From assembly GCF_002993885.1 (NCBI RefSeq), contig NZ_CM009578.1, positions 3,122,009-3,186,008 of the forward strand: 64,000 bases of DNA. Reading direction: 5' to 3'. Numbering within the stretch: the stretch's first letter is position 1; each line of letters starts with the position of its first letter. The position numbers and the translations under genes were made by a program. Below the pieces are notes generated by a model. It saw nothing but the letters and a program-made list of their open reading frames with translations, was not told the origin of the DNA and made no database searches. Of the stretch, positions 32,047 to 40,199 are shown piece by piece. The stretch is from Sphingopyxis lindanitolerans. Lineage in GTDB: Bacteria > Pseudomonadota > Alphaproteobacteria > Sphingomonadales > Sphingomonadaceae.

Positions 32047-35000
32047 GTGCCAATGGTCGGGGGTAATTCAAACTTTGCGTTTCTTCTGAAACTTGAGCCT
32101 CAGGCCTATCGCCTTGGGTTGCTCGCCGAGCGCTACTTTGCTGACGACCCGAACACATGCCTGATCAAACTGCGCCAGCTTTCTGAACTCATCGCGCAAC
32201 TTACAGCTTCACGCTTCGGACTTGAGGTTTTTCCGAATGACAATCTTGCCGATGTACTTCGGCGCCTGAAGTTCGAATGCAGTCTTCCGCGTGAAGTCGG
32301 CGACCTGTTTCATTCGCTGCGGATCGCCGGGAACCAGGCAGCCCACGGAAGTGCTGATGATCATGCCGGGGCGCTGAATGGGCTCAAGCTCGCTCGCCAG
32401 CTCACCATCTGGTATTCACGGACATTCCATAATCAATCCGACAAATTCGGTCCCTTTGTTCCTCCAGAGCGGCCCACAGACGCCAACGCCGCTCTTGGCC
32501 AAGAGTTGGATCGCCTCAAAGCCGAACTCGCCGCCACGCAGACAGAGACGGAGCGGCTGAGAGCCGAGGCCGCCGCAGCCGAAGCCGAGCGGAAGTCGGC
32601 GGCTGACGCTGCTGCTTCAGAGCGGCAAGAGCGTGCGATCTGGGAGGCGCTAGCAGAAGAAGCAGACAAAGGACGCTCGGAACTTGCGGAGCAGCTGAAA
32701 ACTGCGCTGTCGTCCGCCAAGAGCATCAATGCCCCTGCGCCAGAGATTGTGGCCGAACTGGCAAGAGACGCTGCCGAGCAGATAAATTTGGACGAGGCGG
32801 GCACCCGTGCGTTGATCGACCAACAGCTGCGTGATGCTGGTTGGGAGGCGGATACTTCAACGTTGCGCTACTCGAATGGCAGTCGCCCGGTCAAAGGACG
32901 CTATCGGGCGATTGCCGAGTGGCCAACCATGACCGGCCCAGCGGATTACGCCCTGTTCTGCGGGATTACACTGGTCGGGACGATCGAGGCCAAGCGCCGT
33001 AATCGCAACGTTATGGCCGTCCTGCGCCAAGCCGAACGCTATGCCTCGGACATCCACATGCAAGAGGCTGAGTTCGCGGAAGGCGGGCCATGGCTAGAAT
33101 TCAAGGCACCATTCGCCTTTTCAACCAATGGCCGCCCCTACCTCAAACAGGTCGAAGCGCTATCCGGCATCTGGCGTCGCGACTTGCGCGATCCCAACAA
33201 CCCCGCCGAAGTCCTGGCGGGTTGGCCATCGCCCAAGGGGCTGTTGGAGCGCTTGGCAGTGAACAAGAAGGCGGCTCAAAAGGAACTGGCGGCTCAGCCA
33301 TTCGATTTCGGATTTCCCCTGCGCCACTATCAACGGGAAGCGATTCAAGCTGTCGAAACCGCGCTAGGCGAAAATCGCAAAGCAATGCTGGTCGCGATGG
33401 CAACCGGCACAGGCAAGACCAAGCTCGCCATCGCCATGCTATACCGGCTGATCTCGGCCAAGCGCTTTCGTCGCGTCTGCTTTGTCGTCGATCGAAGCGC
33501 GCTGGGTCGGCAAACCAAGGATGAATTCACCACCACCAAGGTGGTCAACGGCAAGGCATTTGCAGACATTTTTGGCCTGAAGGGCCTGGCTGACGTTGCA
33601 CCTGACGATGATACGCGCGTCCACATCTGCACGATCCAGGGCCTTGTCCGGCGCGTGCTTTATTCAGAGAGCGGCCAGGACGCCCCGCCAATCGACCAGT
33701 ATGACCTGATCGTCGTTGATGAATGCCATCGCGGGTATCTGCTGGACCGCGAAATGTCGGATGGCGATCTGAGCTTTCGCGACCAATCCGATTATGTCTC
33801 GAAATACCGCCGGGTGCTGGAGCATTTCGACGCGGTCAAGATTGGTCTGACGGCAACGCCGGCACTCCACACCACTGACATCTTTGGCAAACCTGTTTTC
33901 ACCTACTCCTATCGCGAAGCCGTCATTGATGGCTTCCTGAACGACCATGAGCCCCCGATCAGGATTGCGACCAAGCTATCGGAACGCGGCATTCACTTCG
34001 TTCGCGATGAGGCCGTGGACTACGTCCACCCGCCTACCGGTCAAGTGGAGACGATCACGCTTGCCGATGAAGTTGATTTCGACGTTGAGCAGTTCAACAA
34101 GGGCGTGGTCACGGTACCATTCAACCGCGCAGTGGCACACGAATTGGCAAAGTATATCGATCCGGCTGATCCGGAAAAAACCCTGATCTTTGCGGTTTCG
34201 AAGGCGCATGCGGACATTCTGGTGAAGGAGCTGCGCGACGCATTCCGGGTAGCCTATGGGCCAATGAAGGACGAAACAGTCCAGCGGTTGACCGGCGATG
34301 TCGACAAGATCGAAAACCTGATCCTGTCGTTCCGCAACGATCCGCTGCCCAAGGTTGCTGTGACGGTCGATCTTCTGACCACCGGCGTGGACATTCCGAG
34401 GATCACCAACATCGTCTTCATGCGGCGTGTGAACAGCCGGATCCTCTACGAGCAAATGCTCGGTCGTGCGACGCGCCTTTGCCCGGAGATCGGCAAGGAA
34501 TCGTTCCGGATCTTTGACGCTGTCGATCTCTACGCGCACCTCCAAGACCTGACCGATATGAAACCGGTTGCAGCGGACCCTAAGTTCACGCTGACCAAGC
34601 TATTTGAGGAATTGCGTGGTCGCGCGGACGCGGAGCACAAAAACCGTGTCCGCGAGCAAATCATTGTCCGCCTGCGCCGTCGCCTCAAGAAGCTGACCCC
34701 TGAGATGCGCGCCAAGTTCGAAATCGAGGCAGGTGAGACGCCCGAGGCAAGCCTTGATCGTTTCGTGAACGGCGATCCCATAAACCTTTCCAATTGGGCT
34801 TCGGAACGTCCAAACCTCGGCCCCATCCTGGATTGGACCAACGAGGACGGAACGCCGCGCTATGTTCCGATCTCCGAACATCCCGACGAAGTTACCGGGG
34901 TCACGCGGGGTTACGGCACCGCTGACAAGCCGGAAGACTTTCTCGACAAGTTCACCCAGTTCGTCCGTGAAAACGTCAACCGGATCGCGGCGCTCCGCAT

Positions 35001-35433
35001 TGTCGTCCAGCGACCTCAGGAACTGACCCGCGAAGAGCTGCGCCAACTTCGGCTTAAGCTTGATGCGGAAGGGTTCTCCGACAGCAAGATCAAGCGCGCC
35101 TGGGCCGACGCCAAGAATCAGGACATTGCCGCCTCGATCATTGGCTACATCCGGCAGGCCGCAATCGGCGACCCCCTAGTCCCCTTTGCTCACCGCGTTC
35201 GCAATGCTGTCGAAGCAATCCTGCGCAAGCGGTCATGGACCGACGTGCAGCGCAAGTGGATCGAGCGGATCGGCAGGCAACTTGAGCTGGAACTTGTGGT
35301 GGATCGGGCGGCTTTCGATGCCGAGCCGTTTGCCTCGCTCGGTGGCTGGCCACGGATCGACCGCGTCTTTAATGGCGAGCTCGAACAGGTCGTTCGCGAC
35401 ATCAACGAGAGCATTTGGAAAGAGGCTGGATAA
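32047..35433 (+). CDS. hsdR: HsdR: type I restriction endonuclease, motor and nuclease subunit
   Basis: 1128 residues. Residues 1-125 form a DUF4145-like helical domain, followed by an Ala/Glu-rich coiled coil at about 155-235. The PD-(D/E)xK nuclease lies near 297-318 (GPADYALFCGITLVGTIEAK). The DEAD-type translocase has Walker A MATGTGKTKLAIA (about 448-460), VVDECHRG (about 556-563), GLTATPALH and the motif VI region QMLGRATRLCP (about 803). The C-terminal 200 residues match the EcoEI-type subunit-binding domain. With HsdM and HsdS it would cut unmodified DNA after translocation. All catalytic motifs are intact. Its stop overlaps the hsdM start as TAATG. The start at 32047 is the first ATG of the frame; a second ATG two codons later is possible. 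Confidence 0.95.
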   Translation: MPMVGGNSNFAFLLKLEPQAYRLGLLAERYFADDPNTCLIKLRQLSELIAQLTASRFGLEVFPNDNLADVLRRLKFECSLPREVGDLFHSLRIAGNQAAHGSADDHAGALNGLKLARQLTIWYSRTFHNQSDKFGPFVPPERPTDANAALGQELDRLKAELAATQTETERLRAEAAAAEAERKSAADAAASERQERAIWEALAEEADKGRSELAEQLKTALSSAKSINAPAPEIVAELARDAAEQINLDEAGTRALIDQQLRDAGWEADTSTLRYSNGSRPVKGRYRAIAEWPTMTGPADYALFCGITLVGTIEAKRRNRNVMAVLRQAERYASDIHMQEAEFAEGGPWLEFKAPFAFSTNGRPYLKQVEALSGIWRRDLRDPNNPAEVLAGWPSPKGLLERLAVNKKAAQKELAAQPFDFGFPLRHYQREAIQAVETALGENRKAMLVAMATGTGKTKLAIAMLYRLISAKRFRRVCFVVDRSALGRQTKDEFTTTKVVNGKAFADIFGLKGLADVAPDDDTRVHICTIQGLVRRVLYSESGQDAPPIDQYDLIVVDECHRGYLLDREMSDGDLSFRDQSDYVSKYRRVLEHFDAVKIGLTATPALHTTDIFGKPVFTYSYREAVIDGFLNDHEPPIRIATKLSERGIHFVRDEAVDYVHPPTGQVETITLADEVDFDVEQFNKGVVTVPFNRAVAHELAKYIDPADPEKTLIFAVSKAHADILVKELRDAFRVAYGPMKDETVQRLTGDVDKIENLILSFRNDPLPKVAVTVDLLTTGVDIPRITNIVFMRRVNSRILYEQMLGRATRLCPEIGKESFRIFDAVDLYAHLQDLTDMKPVAADPKFTLTKLFEELRGRADAEHKNRVREQIIVRLRRRLKKLTPEMRAKFEIEAGETPEASLDRFVNGDPINLSNWASERPNLGPILDWTNEDGTPRYVPISEHPDEVTGVTRGYGTADKPEDFLDKFTQFVRENVNRIAALRIVVQRPQELTREELRQLRLKLDAEGFSDSKIKRAWADAKNQDIAASIIGYIRQAAIGDPLVPFAHRVRNAVEAILRKRSWTDVQRKWIERIGRQLELELVVDRAAFDAEPFASLGGWPRIDRVFNGELEQVVRDINESIWKEAG

Positions 35434-36902
35434 TGAACGGACCCAGGGCGCGTGAGACCGTTCAAAAGCTGTGGAACGCCAGCAAAAGCCTGCAAGGCGG
35501 CGGCGTCAGCTACTACGAATACGTGACAGAGTTGACTTATCTCCTGCTGCTGAAGATGCTTGAGGAAGTGTCGCGCGATGGCAAGAAGCTCGAAGAACGC
35601 CTGCCAGCCGAATACCGCTGGAGCGCACTCCGAAAGAAGGAAGGCGAGCCTCGCCTTCAGTTTTATCGCACCTTGCTGGTTTCGCTCGGCGACAAATCGA
35701 AAGTCAATTTCCCGCTGGTCAATCAGGTTTTTACCGATGCCAAAACCGCGCTGACCAAGGCCACGGCGCTCACTTCGCTCATCACCACCATTGATAATGT
35801 TGACTGGTATGCGGCGGAGGAGGATGGCCTCGGTGATCTCTATGAAGGACTGCTGGAACGCACGACGTCGGAGCGGAAATCGAAGGCTGGGCAGTATTTC
35901 ACTCCGCGCCCGTTGATCGACACCATCATCGAACTTGTCCAACCCAAGGCAGGCGAAATCATCCAGGACCCCGCTGCCGGGACCGGCGGATTCCTGATTT
36001 CCGCGCACCGAACCATCTTGCGCGACACGGATGAGCTGACGAAAGTTTCCAAGGAAACGGCGTTTGCGCAGCGCAATGGCAATTATCAGGGCGCGGAGCT
36101 GATCACTGGCACGCACCGGCTCAACACGATGAACCTGCTGCTGCACGGAATCGACCAGCCGATTGACTGCATCGATGCCCTGACATCGGACGCGGAGAAG
36201 TTCGATCCGGCCGATCTGATCCTCACCAATCCGCCGTTCAACAAGTTTCCCGAAAGCACCACACGCAGCGATTTTGTGATTACGGCAGGATCGCGCAAAG
36301 GCCCCCTACCGTTCATGGAACATGTCGTGCGCGGCCTGAAGGTCGGTGGACGCGCAGCCATCGTCATTCCTGACAATATCCTGTTCGAAGACAATATGGG
36401 CCGCGATCTGCGCAATTGGCTGATGGACTTGTGCGATCTGCACACCATCCTGCGCCTGCCTACCGGCATTTTCTATGCGCAGGGCGTGAAAACCAACGTC
36501 ATGTTCCTCACCAAGAAGTCCGAAGAACGTATCGGCGCAACCAAGCAGGTCTGGTTCTATGACCTGCGCGCGCAAATGCCGAACTTCGGCAAAAACCGTG
36601 TGCTGACGGCAGACGATTTCGCGCCATTCATCAAGGCATACGGCGCTGCCCCTCTTGGAACGTCCAAGCGCAAGGATGAAGGCGAAGCCGGACGTTTTCG
36701 CGTCTTCACCCGCGAAGAGATCGCCAAGCGCAATGACAACCTCGATATCAGCTGGCTGCGTGAGGACGAGGAAGAAGTCGAGATAGGCCTGACCGAACCC
36801 GACGACATCGCCGCCGCCATCCTCGGCCACCTGCGCGCGGCGTTAGAAGAAATTGAAGCGGTCGCCGATGAATTGGCCGAGACCGTGGAGGTTGAGGCGT
36901 GA
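35433..36902 (+). CDS. hsdM: HsdM: type I DNA adenine methyltransferase
   Basis: 489 residues; the ATG at 35433 overlaps the hsdR stop, making an earlier in-frame start at 35415 unnecessary. The N-terminal helical HsdM_N domain (QKLWNASKSLQGGGVSYYEY) precedes the N6-adenine methylase domain: QYFTPRPLIDTIIELVQPKA, SAM motif I DPAAGTGGFLISA and the catalytic NPPF in LILTNPPFNKFPES. It methylates the recognition sequence to protect self DNA and is part of the restriction complex. The acidic C-terminus suits HsdS docking. The next gene begins at the GTGA overlapping its stop. Confidence 0.96.
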   Translation: MNGPRARETVQKLWNASKSLQGGGVSYYEYVTELTYLLLLKMLEEVSRDGKKLEERLPAEYRWSALRKKEGEPRLQFYRTLLVSLGDKSKVNFPLVNQVFTDAKTALTKATALTSLITTIDNVDWYAAEEDGLGDLYEGLLERTTSERKSKAGQYFTPRPLIDTIIELVQPKAGEIIQDPAAGTGGFLISAHRTILRDTDELTKVSKETAFAQRNGNYQGAELITGTHRLNTMNLLLHGIDQPIDCIDALTSDAEKFDPADLILTNPPFNKFPESTTRSDFVITAGSRKGPLPFMEHVVRGLKVGGRAAIVIPDNILFEDNMGRDLRNWLMDLCDLHTILRLPTGIFYAQGVKTNVMFLTKKSEERIGATKQVWFYDLRAQMPNFGKNRVLTADDFAPFIKAYGAAPLGTSKRKDEGEAGRFRVFTREEIAKRNDNLDISWLREDEEEVEIGLTEPDDIAAAILGHLRAALEEIEAVADELAETVEVEA

Positions 36903-37687
36903 GAGACCCTATTTGGGCGTACTGGCAGACCACCGGTCTGACGCCGGAGAAATTTTATGTCGCAAACGAGAAGACCGGCGACGTTGGTGAAATTGATCAG
37001 CGAACCGACGCGAGAAAAGCTGCACTTAGCAGGGCACACGAAATCCGGAAATTTGAGATAGAACTCTATTGGAAGCGCGCAGCGCATTTCTGGTTGCTCC
37101 AAGCTGCAGTTTTCACCGCAATTGGACTGACTTGGAGGTTCGCCACATCAGAGCTTTCACCGCTTATCCCTGTGGCTCTCGCGGCGCTGGGTTCTGTTAC
37201 AGCATTTGCTGGCTACCTATCGGCCAAAGGATCAAAGTTCTGGCAGGAGAATTGGGAACATCACATCGACATGCTTGAAGACGAGTTTGAGGGCCGCCTT
37301 CACAAAACGGCATATGTCGGTGACGATGGGATCGCATGGTCTGTGTCGGGCGTGAACGACCGATTAGCTTTTTGCTTCTTTCTCTTCTGGTTGGCGATTC
37401 TTGCGTCAGCGATCTTTGCCGCCGATGCTTCGTGGTTCGACTGCCTACCGACTTTCATGTTCGCCAACGGCTTTCAAACAATTTTAATCCTTGTGGCAAC
37501 CATTGCCGCATGTGGCGCACTCTATTCGCGCAAGACCAAATTTAAAGGCGGCAAGGGTGTTTCCTTCACTGACAAAGTTCCAGCCTATGAAGGATCAGAC
37601 TGGATCGATCCAAGCCAGCTTCCCGAGGTCAAAGACCTCGCCAAACTGAAAAAACCGTTCCTGATCCGCCGGGAGCCAAAGATATGA
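36899..37687 (+). CDS. Four-helix membrane protein embedded in the type I restriction operon
   Basis: 262 residues, GTG start overlapping the hsdM stop. Hydrophobic segments at about 62-80, 88-107, 156-175 and 189-208 predict four transmembrane helices. Between helices 2 and 3 is a conserved-looking aromatic/charged stretch KGSKFWQENWEHHIDMLEDE. An N-terminal soluble part of about 60 residues and a C-terminal tail of 55 residues are probably cytoplasmic. I do not recognise a named family. A membrane protein between hsdM and hsdS with coupled starts on both sides suggests a function tied to restriction, for example membrane anchoring or a membrane-damaging effector; both are speculation. Confidence 0.75.
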   Translation: MRDPIWAYWQTTGLTPEKFYVANEKTGDVGEIDQRTDARKAALSRAHEIRKFEIELYWKRAAHFWLLQAAVFTAIGLTWRFATSELSPLIPVALAALGSVTAFAGYLSAKGSKFWQENWEHHIDMLEDEFEGRLHKTAYVGDDGIAWSVSGVNDRLAFCFFLFWLAILASAIFAADASWFDCLPTFMFANGFQTILILVATIAACGALYSRKTKFKGGKGVSFTDKVPAYEGSDWIDPSQLPEVKDLAKLKKPFLIRREPKI

Positions 37688-38607
37688 CCCCCGAAACCTT
37701 CGGTCGCACCATTCAGCTTTTCCTCGTCGATGGCACGCCTACCGGCCTGCGCAAGGCGACCATTCACGGTTGGACTGGGCTTACCTTCGTCGCCACCGGC
37801 ACCACCTTCGCGGCGTTGACGGCCCGGCCAGAGCTGGACCGGACGGGCATTTACATCCTCTCCGGCCCGGATGCGGAGGCCGTGGGGGGCACGCGCGCTT
37901 ATATGGGATCGGCCAACAGCGTGCGCGAGCGGATCAAGCAAAGCGCGGTGCAGCGGGAGTTTTGGGAAACGGCGATTGCCGTCACCACCAGCGATGATGA
38001 CCTGTCTAAGGGGCATGTCGAATATCTGGAGGCGCGGCTGATCCAGATGGCGACCGAGGCGAACCGCGTCACGCTGGATAACGGCACCAGCCCCGCCGGG
38101 CAGCGCCGCCGCCTTCCAGAGGCGGATCAGGCCAACATGGAACAGTTCCTCGCCAATCTGAAAATCATTCTGCCCGTGGTCGGGCTTGATCTTCTCAAGC
38201 CGCAGCCGCGCGCGGTGACACAGACGGCCACGCCGGTGGCGCAGCGCACCAGCGGCGAGATGACCTTCGAAATCCGCCACAAGTCCGGTGTTCAGGCGCA
38301 GGCGGTGGAGGAAGATGGCGAATTCGTCGTGCTGGAGGGATCGCAGGCGCTGAAGGACACCGGCTATGTCCAGCAGAGCTATGGCGCGTTGAAAGACAAC
38401 CTGGTCAAGCAAGGCGTGCTTCAGCCCGGTGCAGATGGCCGGTACACCTTCGTCAAGCCTTATAGCTTTTCCAGCCCCTCCGCCGCTGCCGCCGTCGTGT
38501 TGGATCGCAACAGCAATGGCCTGTCCGAATGGAAGGTGAAAGGCGAGAAGCGGACCTATAATGATGTGAAGCAGGCGCGCATTGCCGCCGATGGGGTGGG
38601 CGCATGA
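37684..38607 (+). CDS. GIY-YIG nuclease domain protein with C-terminal DUF4357
   Basis: 307 residues, starting at the ATGA overlapping the previous stop. RTGIYILSG (about 53-61) and AYMGSANSVRERI (about 72-84) are the GIY and YIG strands with the conserved Arg of a GIY-YIG nuclease fold; the second motif reads YMG. The C-terminal 60 residues (KPYSFSSPSAAAAVVLDRNS, GLSEWKVKGEKRTY) match DUF4357. This two-domain form occurs beside type I restriction genes. It may be an additional nuclease of the defence complex or a modified-DNA sensor. The next gene is hsdS, again with ATGA overlap. Confidence 0.82.
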   Translation: MTPETFGRTIQLFLVDGTPTGLRKATIHGWTGLTFVATGTTFAALTARPELDRTGIYILSGPDAEAVGGTRAYMGSANSVRERIKQSAVQREFWETAIAVTTSDDDLSKGHVEYLEARLIQMATEANRVTLDNGTSPAGQRRRLPEADQANMEQFLANLKIILPVVGLDLLKPQPRAVTQTATPVAQRTSGEMTFEIRHKSGVQAQAVEEDGEFVVLEGSQALKDTGYVQQSYGALKDNLVKQGVLQPGADGRYTFVKPYSFSSPSAAAAVVLDRNSNGLSEWKVKGEKRTYNDVKQARIAADGVGA

Positions 38608-40199
38608 GCGATCTGCCACAGGGATGGGCTCAAACCACGATTGGTGAAGTCGTCGAGCCATTCGTCAGCATCGATCCGACCAAAGAGCCGGACGCAGAAT
38701 TTCGCTATGTCGACATCGGCTCAATTGACAAGTCCACCCAGACCATTGGCGAACCAAAGTCATTCCTTGGCCGCGATGCGCCGTCGCGGGCGCGGCGCGT
38801 TATACATGAAGGCGACGTTCTTTTCTCGACCGTCCGAACCTACCTTAAGAATATCGCAGCAGTGCCAGCGGAACTTGATGGCGTGCTGACATCGACGGGC
38901 ATTGCCGTCCTGCGCGCGAGTGAAGCAATCGACCGCCGCTACTTGTTCAACTGGGTTTGCTCAGATGAATTCGTCGGCAAAATGTCCGGCGCGCAAGATG
39001 GCACGCTCTATCCTGCCGTCACGGATAAGGACGTTTCGGGCGCGGCGGTTCCCCTCCCGCCTCTCCCCGAACAACGGCGGATTGTAGCGAAGGTAGATGG
39101 CTTGACCGCGCGCACCGCCCGCGCCCGCAAAGAGCTGGACCGCATCCCCACCCTCATCTCCCGCTACAAACAACGCCTCCTTGCCTTGGCCTTTTCGGGG
39201 GAACTGACGGCGGGATGGCGGCGGGAAAATGGCATCAAGGCTGTAGCAAAGACAAAACTTGTTGGCGATCTCATCACTGACGTCGTCGGCGGCAAGAATT
39301 TACGTTGCGTCGAGCGCCCCCCTGAGAAAACCGAAAAAGGTGTCGTCAAGGTCAGCGCCGTGACTTGGGGCGAATTCAATCCGCTCGCATCCAAGACGCT
39401 TCCCTCAAGCTTTGAGCCGCCGGCCAAGACCAAAATTCGAACTGGCGATTTTCTAATTTCGCGCGCAAATACGCTCGAATTGGTGGCTGCCGTTGTGATC
39501 GTCAAAGAGACGCCCGACAACCTTTACCTGAGTGATAAGATTCTGCGTTTGGAACTCCCAGAAGCGGACAAGCCTTGGCTATTGTGGTTCATGCGATCTC
39601 CTGCGGGCAGAACGGCAATTGAAGCGCGCGCCACTGGTAATCAGTTTTCAATGCGCAACTTAAGTCAGAACGGGTTGCGTAACATTGAGATGCCATGGCC
39701 CAGCTCAAGCGAGAGGGCTGAAATCGTCCGCCGGATTGAATCCGCATTCGGCTGGCTCGACCGCATGGCCGCCGACCACGCCGCCGCTGCCCGCCTCCTA
39801 CCCAAACTCGACGCTGCGATTCTCGCCAAAGCCTTCCAGGGCGGGTTGGTGCCGCAGGAACCCAATGACGAACCAGCGGCCAAGCTGCTGGAACGGATCA
39901 AGGCAGAGCGGGCGGCGGAAGGCAGCAAGCCGAAAAGTGGGCGTGGGCGGAAGCCGAATGGATCGAAGGCACAAGGCATGACAGAAAAAACGCTAGCACC
40001 GCGCGACCGGCTTCTTAAGGACAGCGAAGGGTGGCCATTAGTAGGGCTTCCGTTCGAAGCCATCGCCATGCGCAATTCCATGCCACATGATGCTTTGCGT
40101 GATGCCCTGTTCGAGCTTTTGTCCGGCCCGTCACCAGCTTTGCAGCAGCGCTTCGATACCGACACAGAAGTGATGGTTATCCAGCGGGTCGCGGCATGA
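38604..40199 (+). CDS. hsdS: HsdS: type I restriction specificity subunit with extra C-terminal domain
   Basis: 531 residues, longer than the usual 400-460. Two target-recognition domains are visible: the first starts LPQGWAQTTIGEVVEP and ends with the conserved PLPPLPEQRRIVAKVDGLTA helix; the second covers about 215-375 and ends EMPWPSSSERAEIVRRIESA. Helical spacers (ARARKELDRIPTLISRYKQ; AARLLPKLDAAILAKAFQG) separate and follow them. After residue about 420 comes a Lys/Ser-rich linker and a globular tail of about 85 residues (LAPRDRLLKDSEGWPLVGLP) that is not part of ordinary HsdS. The recognition sequence cannot be read from the protein. Coupled by ATGA to the AAA ATPase gene. Confidence 0.93.
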   Translation: MSDLPQGWAQTTIGEVVEPFVSIDPTKEPDAEFRYVDIGSIDKSTQTIGEPKSFLGRDAPSRARRVIHEGDVLFSTVRTYLKNIAAVPAELDGVLTSTGIAVLRASEAIDRRYLFNWVCSDEFVGKMSGAQDGTLYPAVTDKDVSGAAVPLPPLPEQRRIVAKVDGLTARTARARKELDRIPTLISRYKQRLLALAFSGELTAGWRRENGIKAVAKTKLVGDLITDVVGGKNLRCVERPPEKTEKGVVKVSAVTWGEFNPLASKTLPSSFEPPAKTKIRTGDFLISRANTLELVAAVVIVKETPDNLYLSDKILRLELPEADKPWLLWFMRSPAGRTAIEARATGNQFSMRNLSQNGLRNIEMPWPSSSERAEIVRRIESAFGWLDRMAADHAAAARLLPKLDAAILAKAFQGGLVPQEPNDEPAAKLLERIKAERAAEGSKPKSGRGRKPNGSKAQGMTEKTLAPRDRLLKDSEGWPLVGLPFEAIAMRNSMPHDALRDALFELLSGPSPALQQRFDTDTEVMVIQRVAA

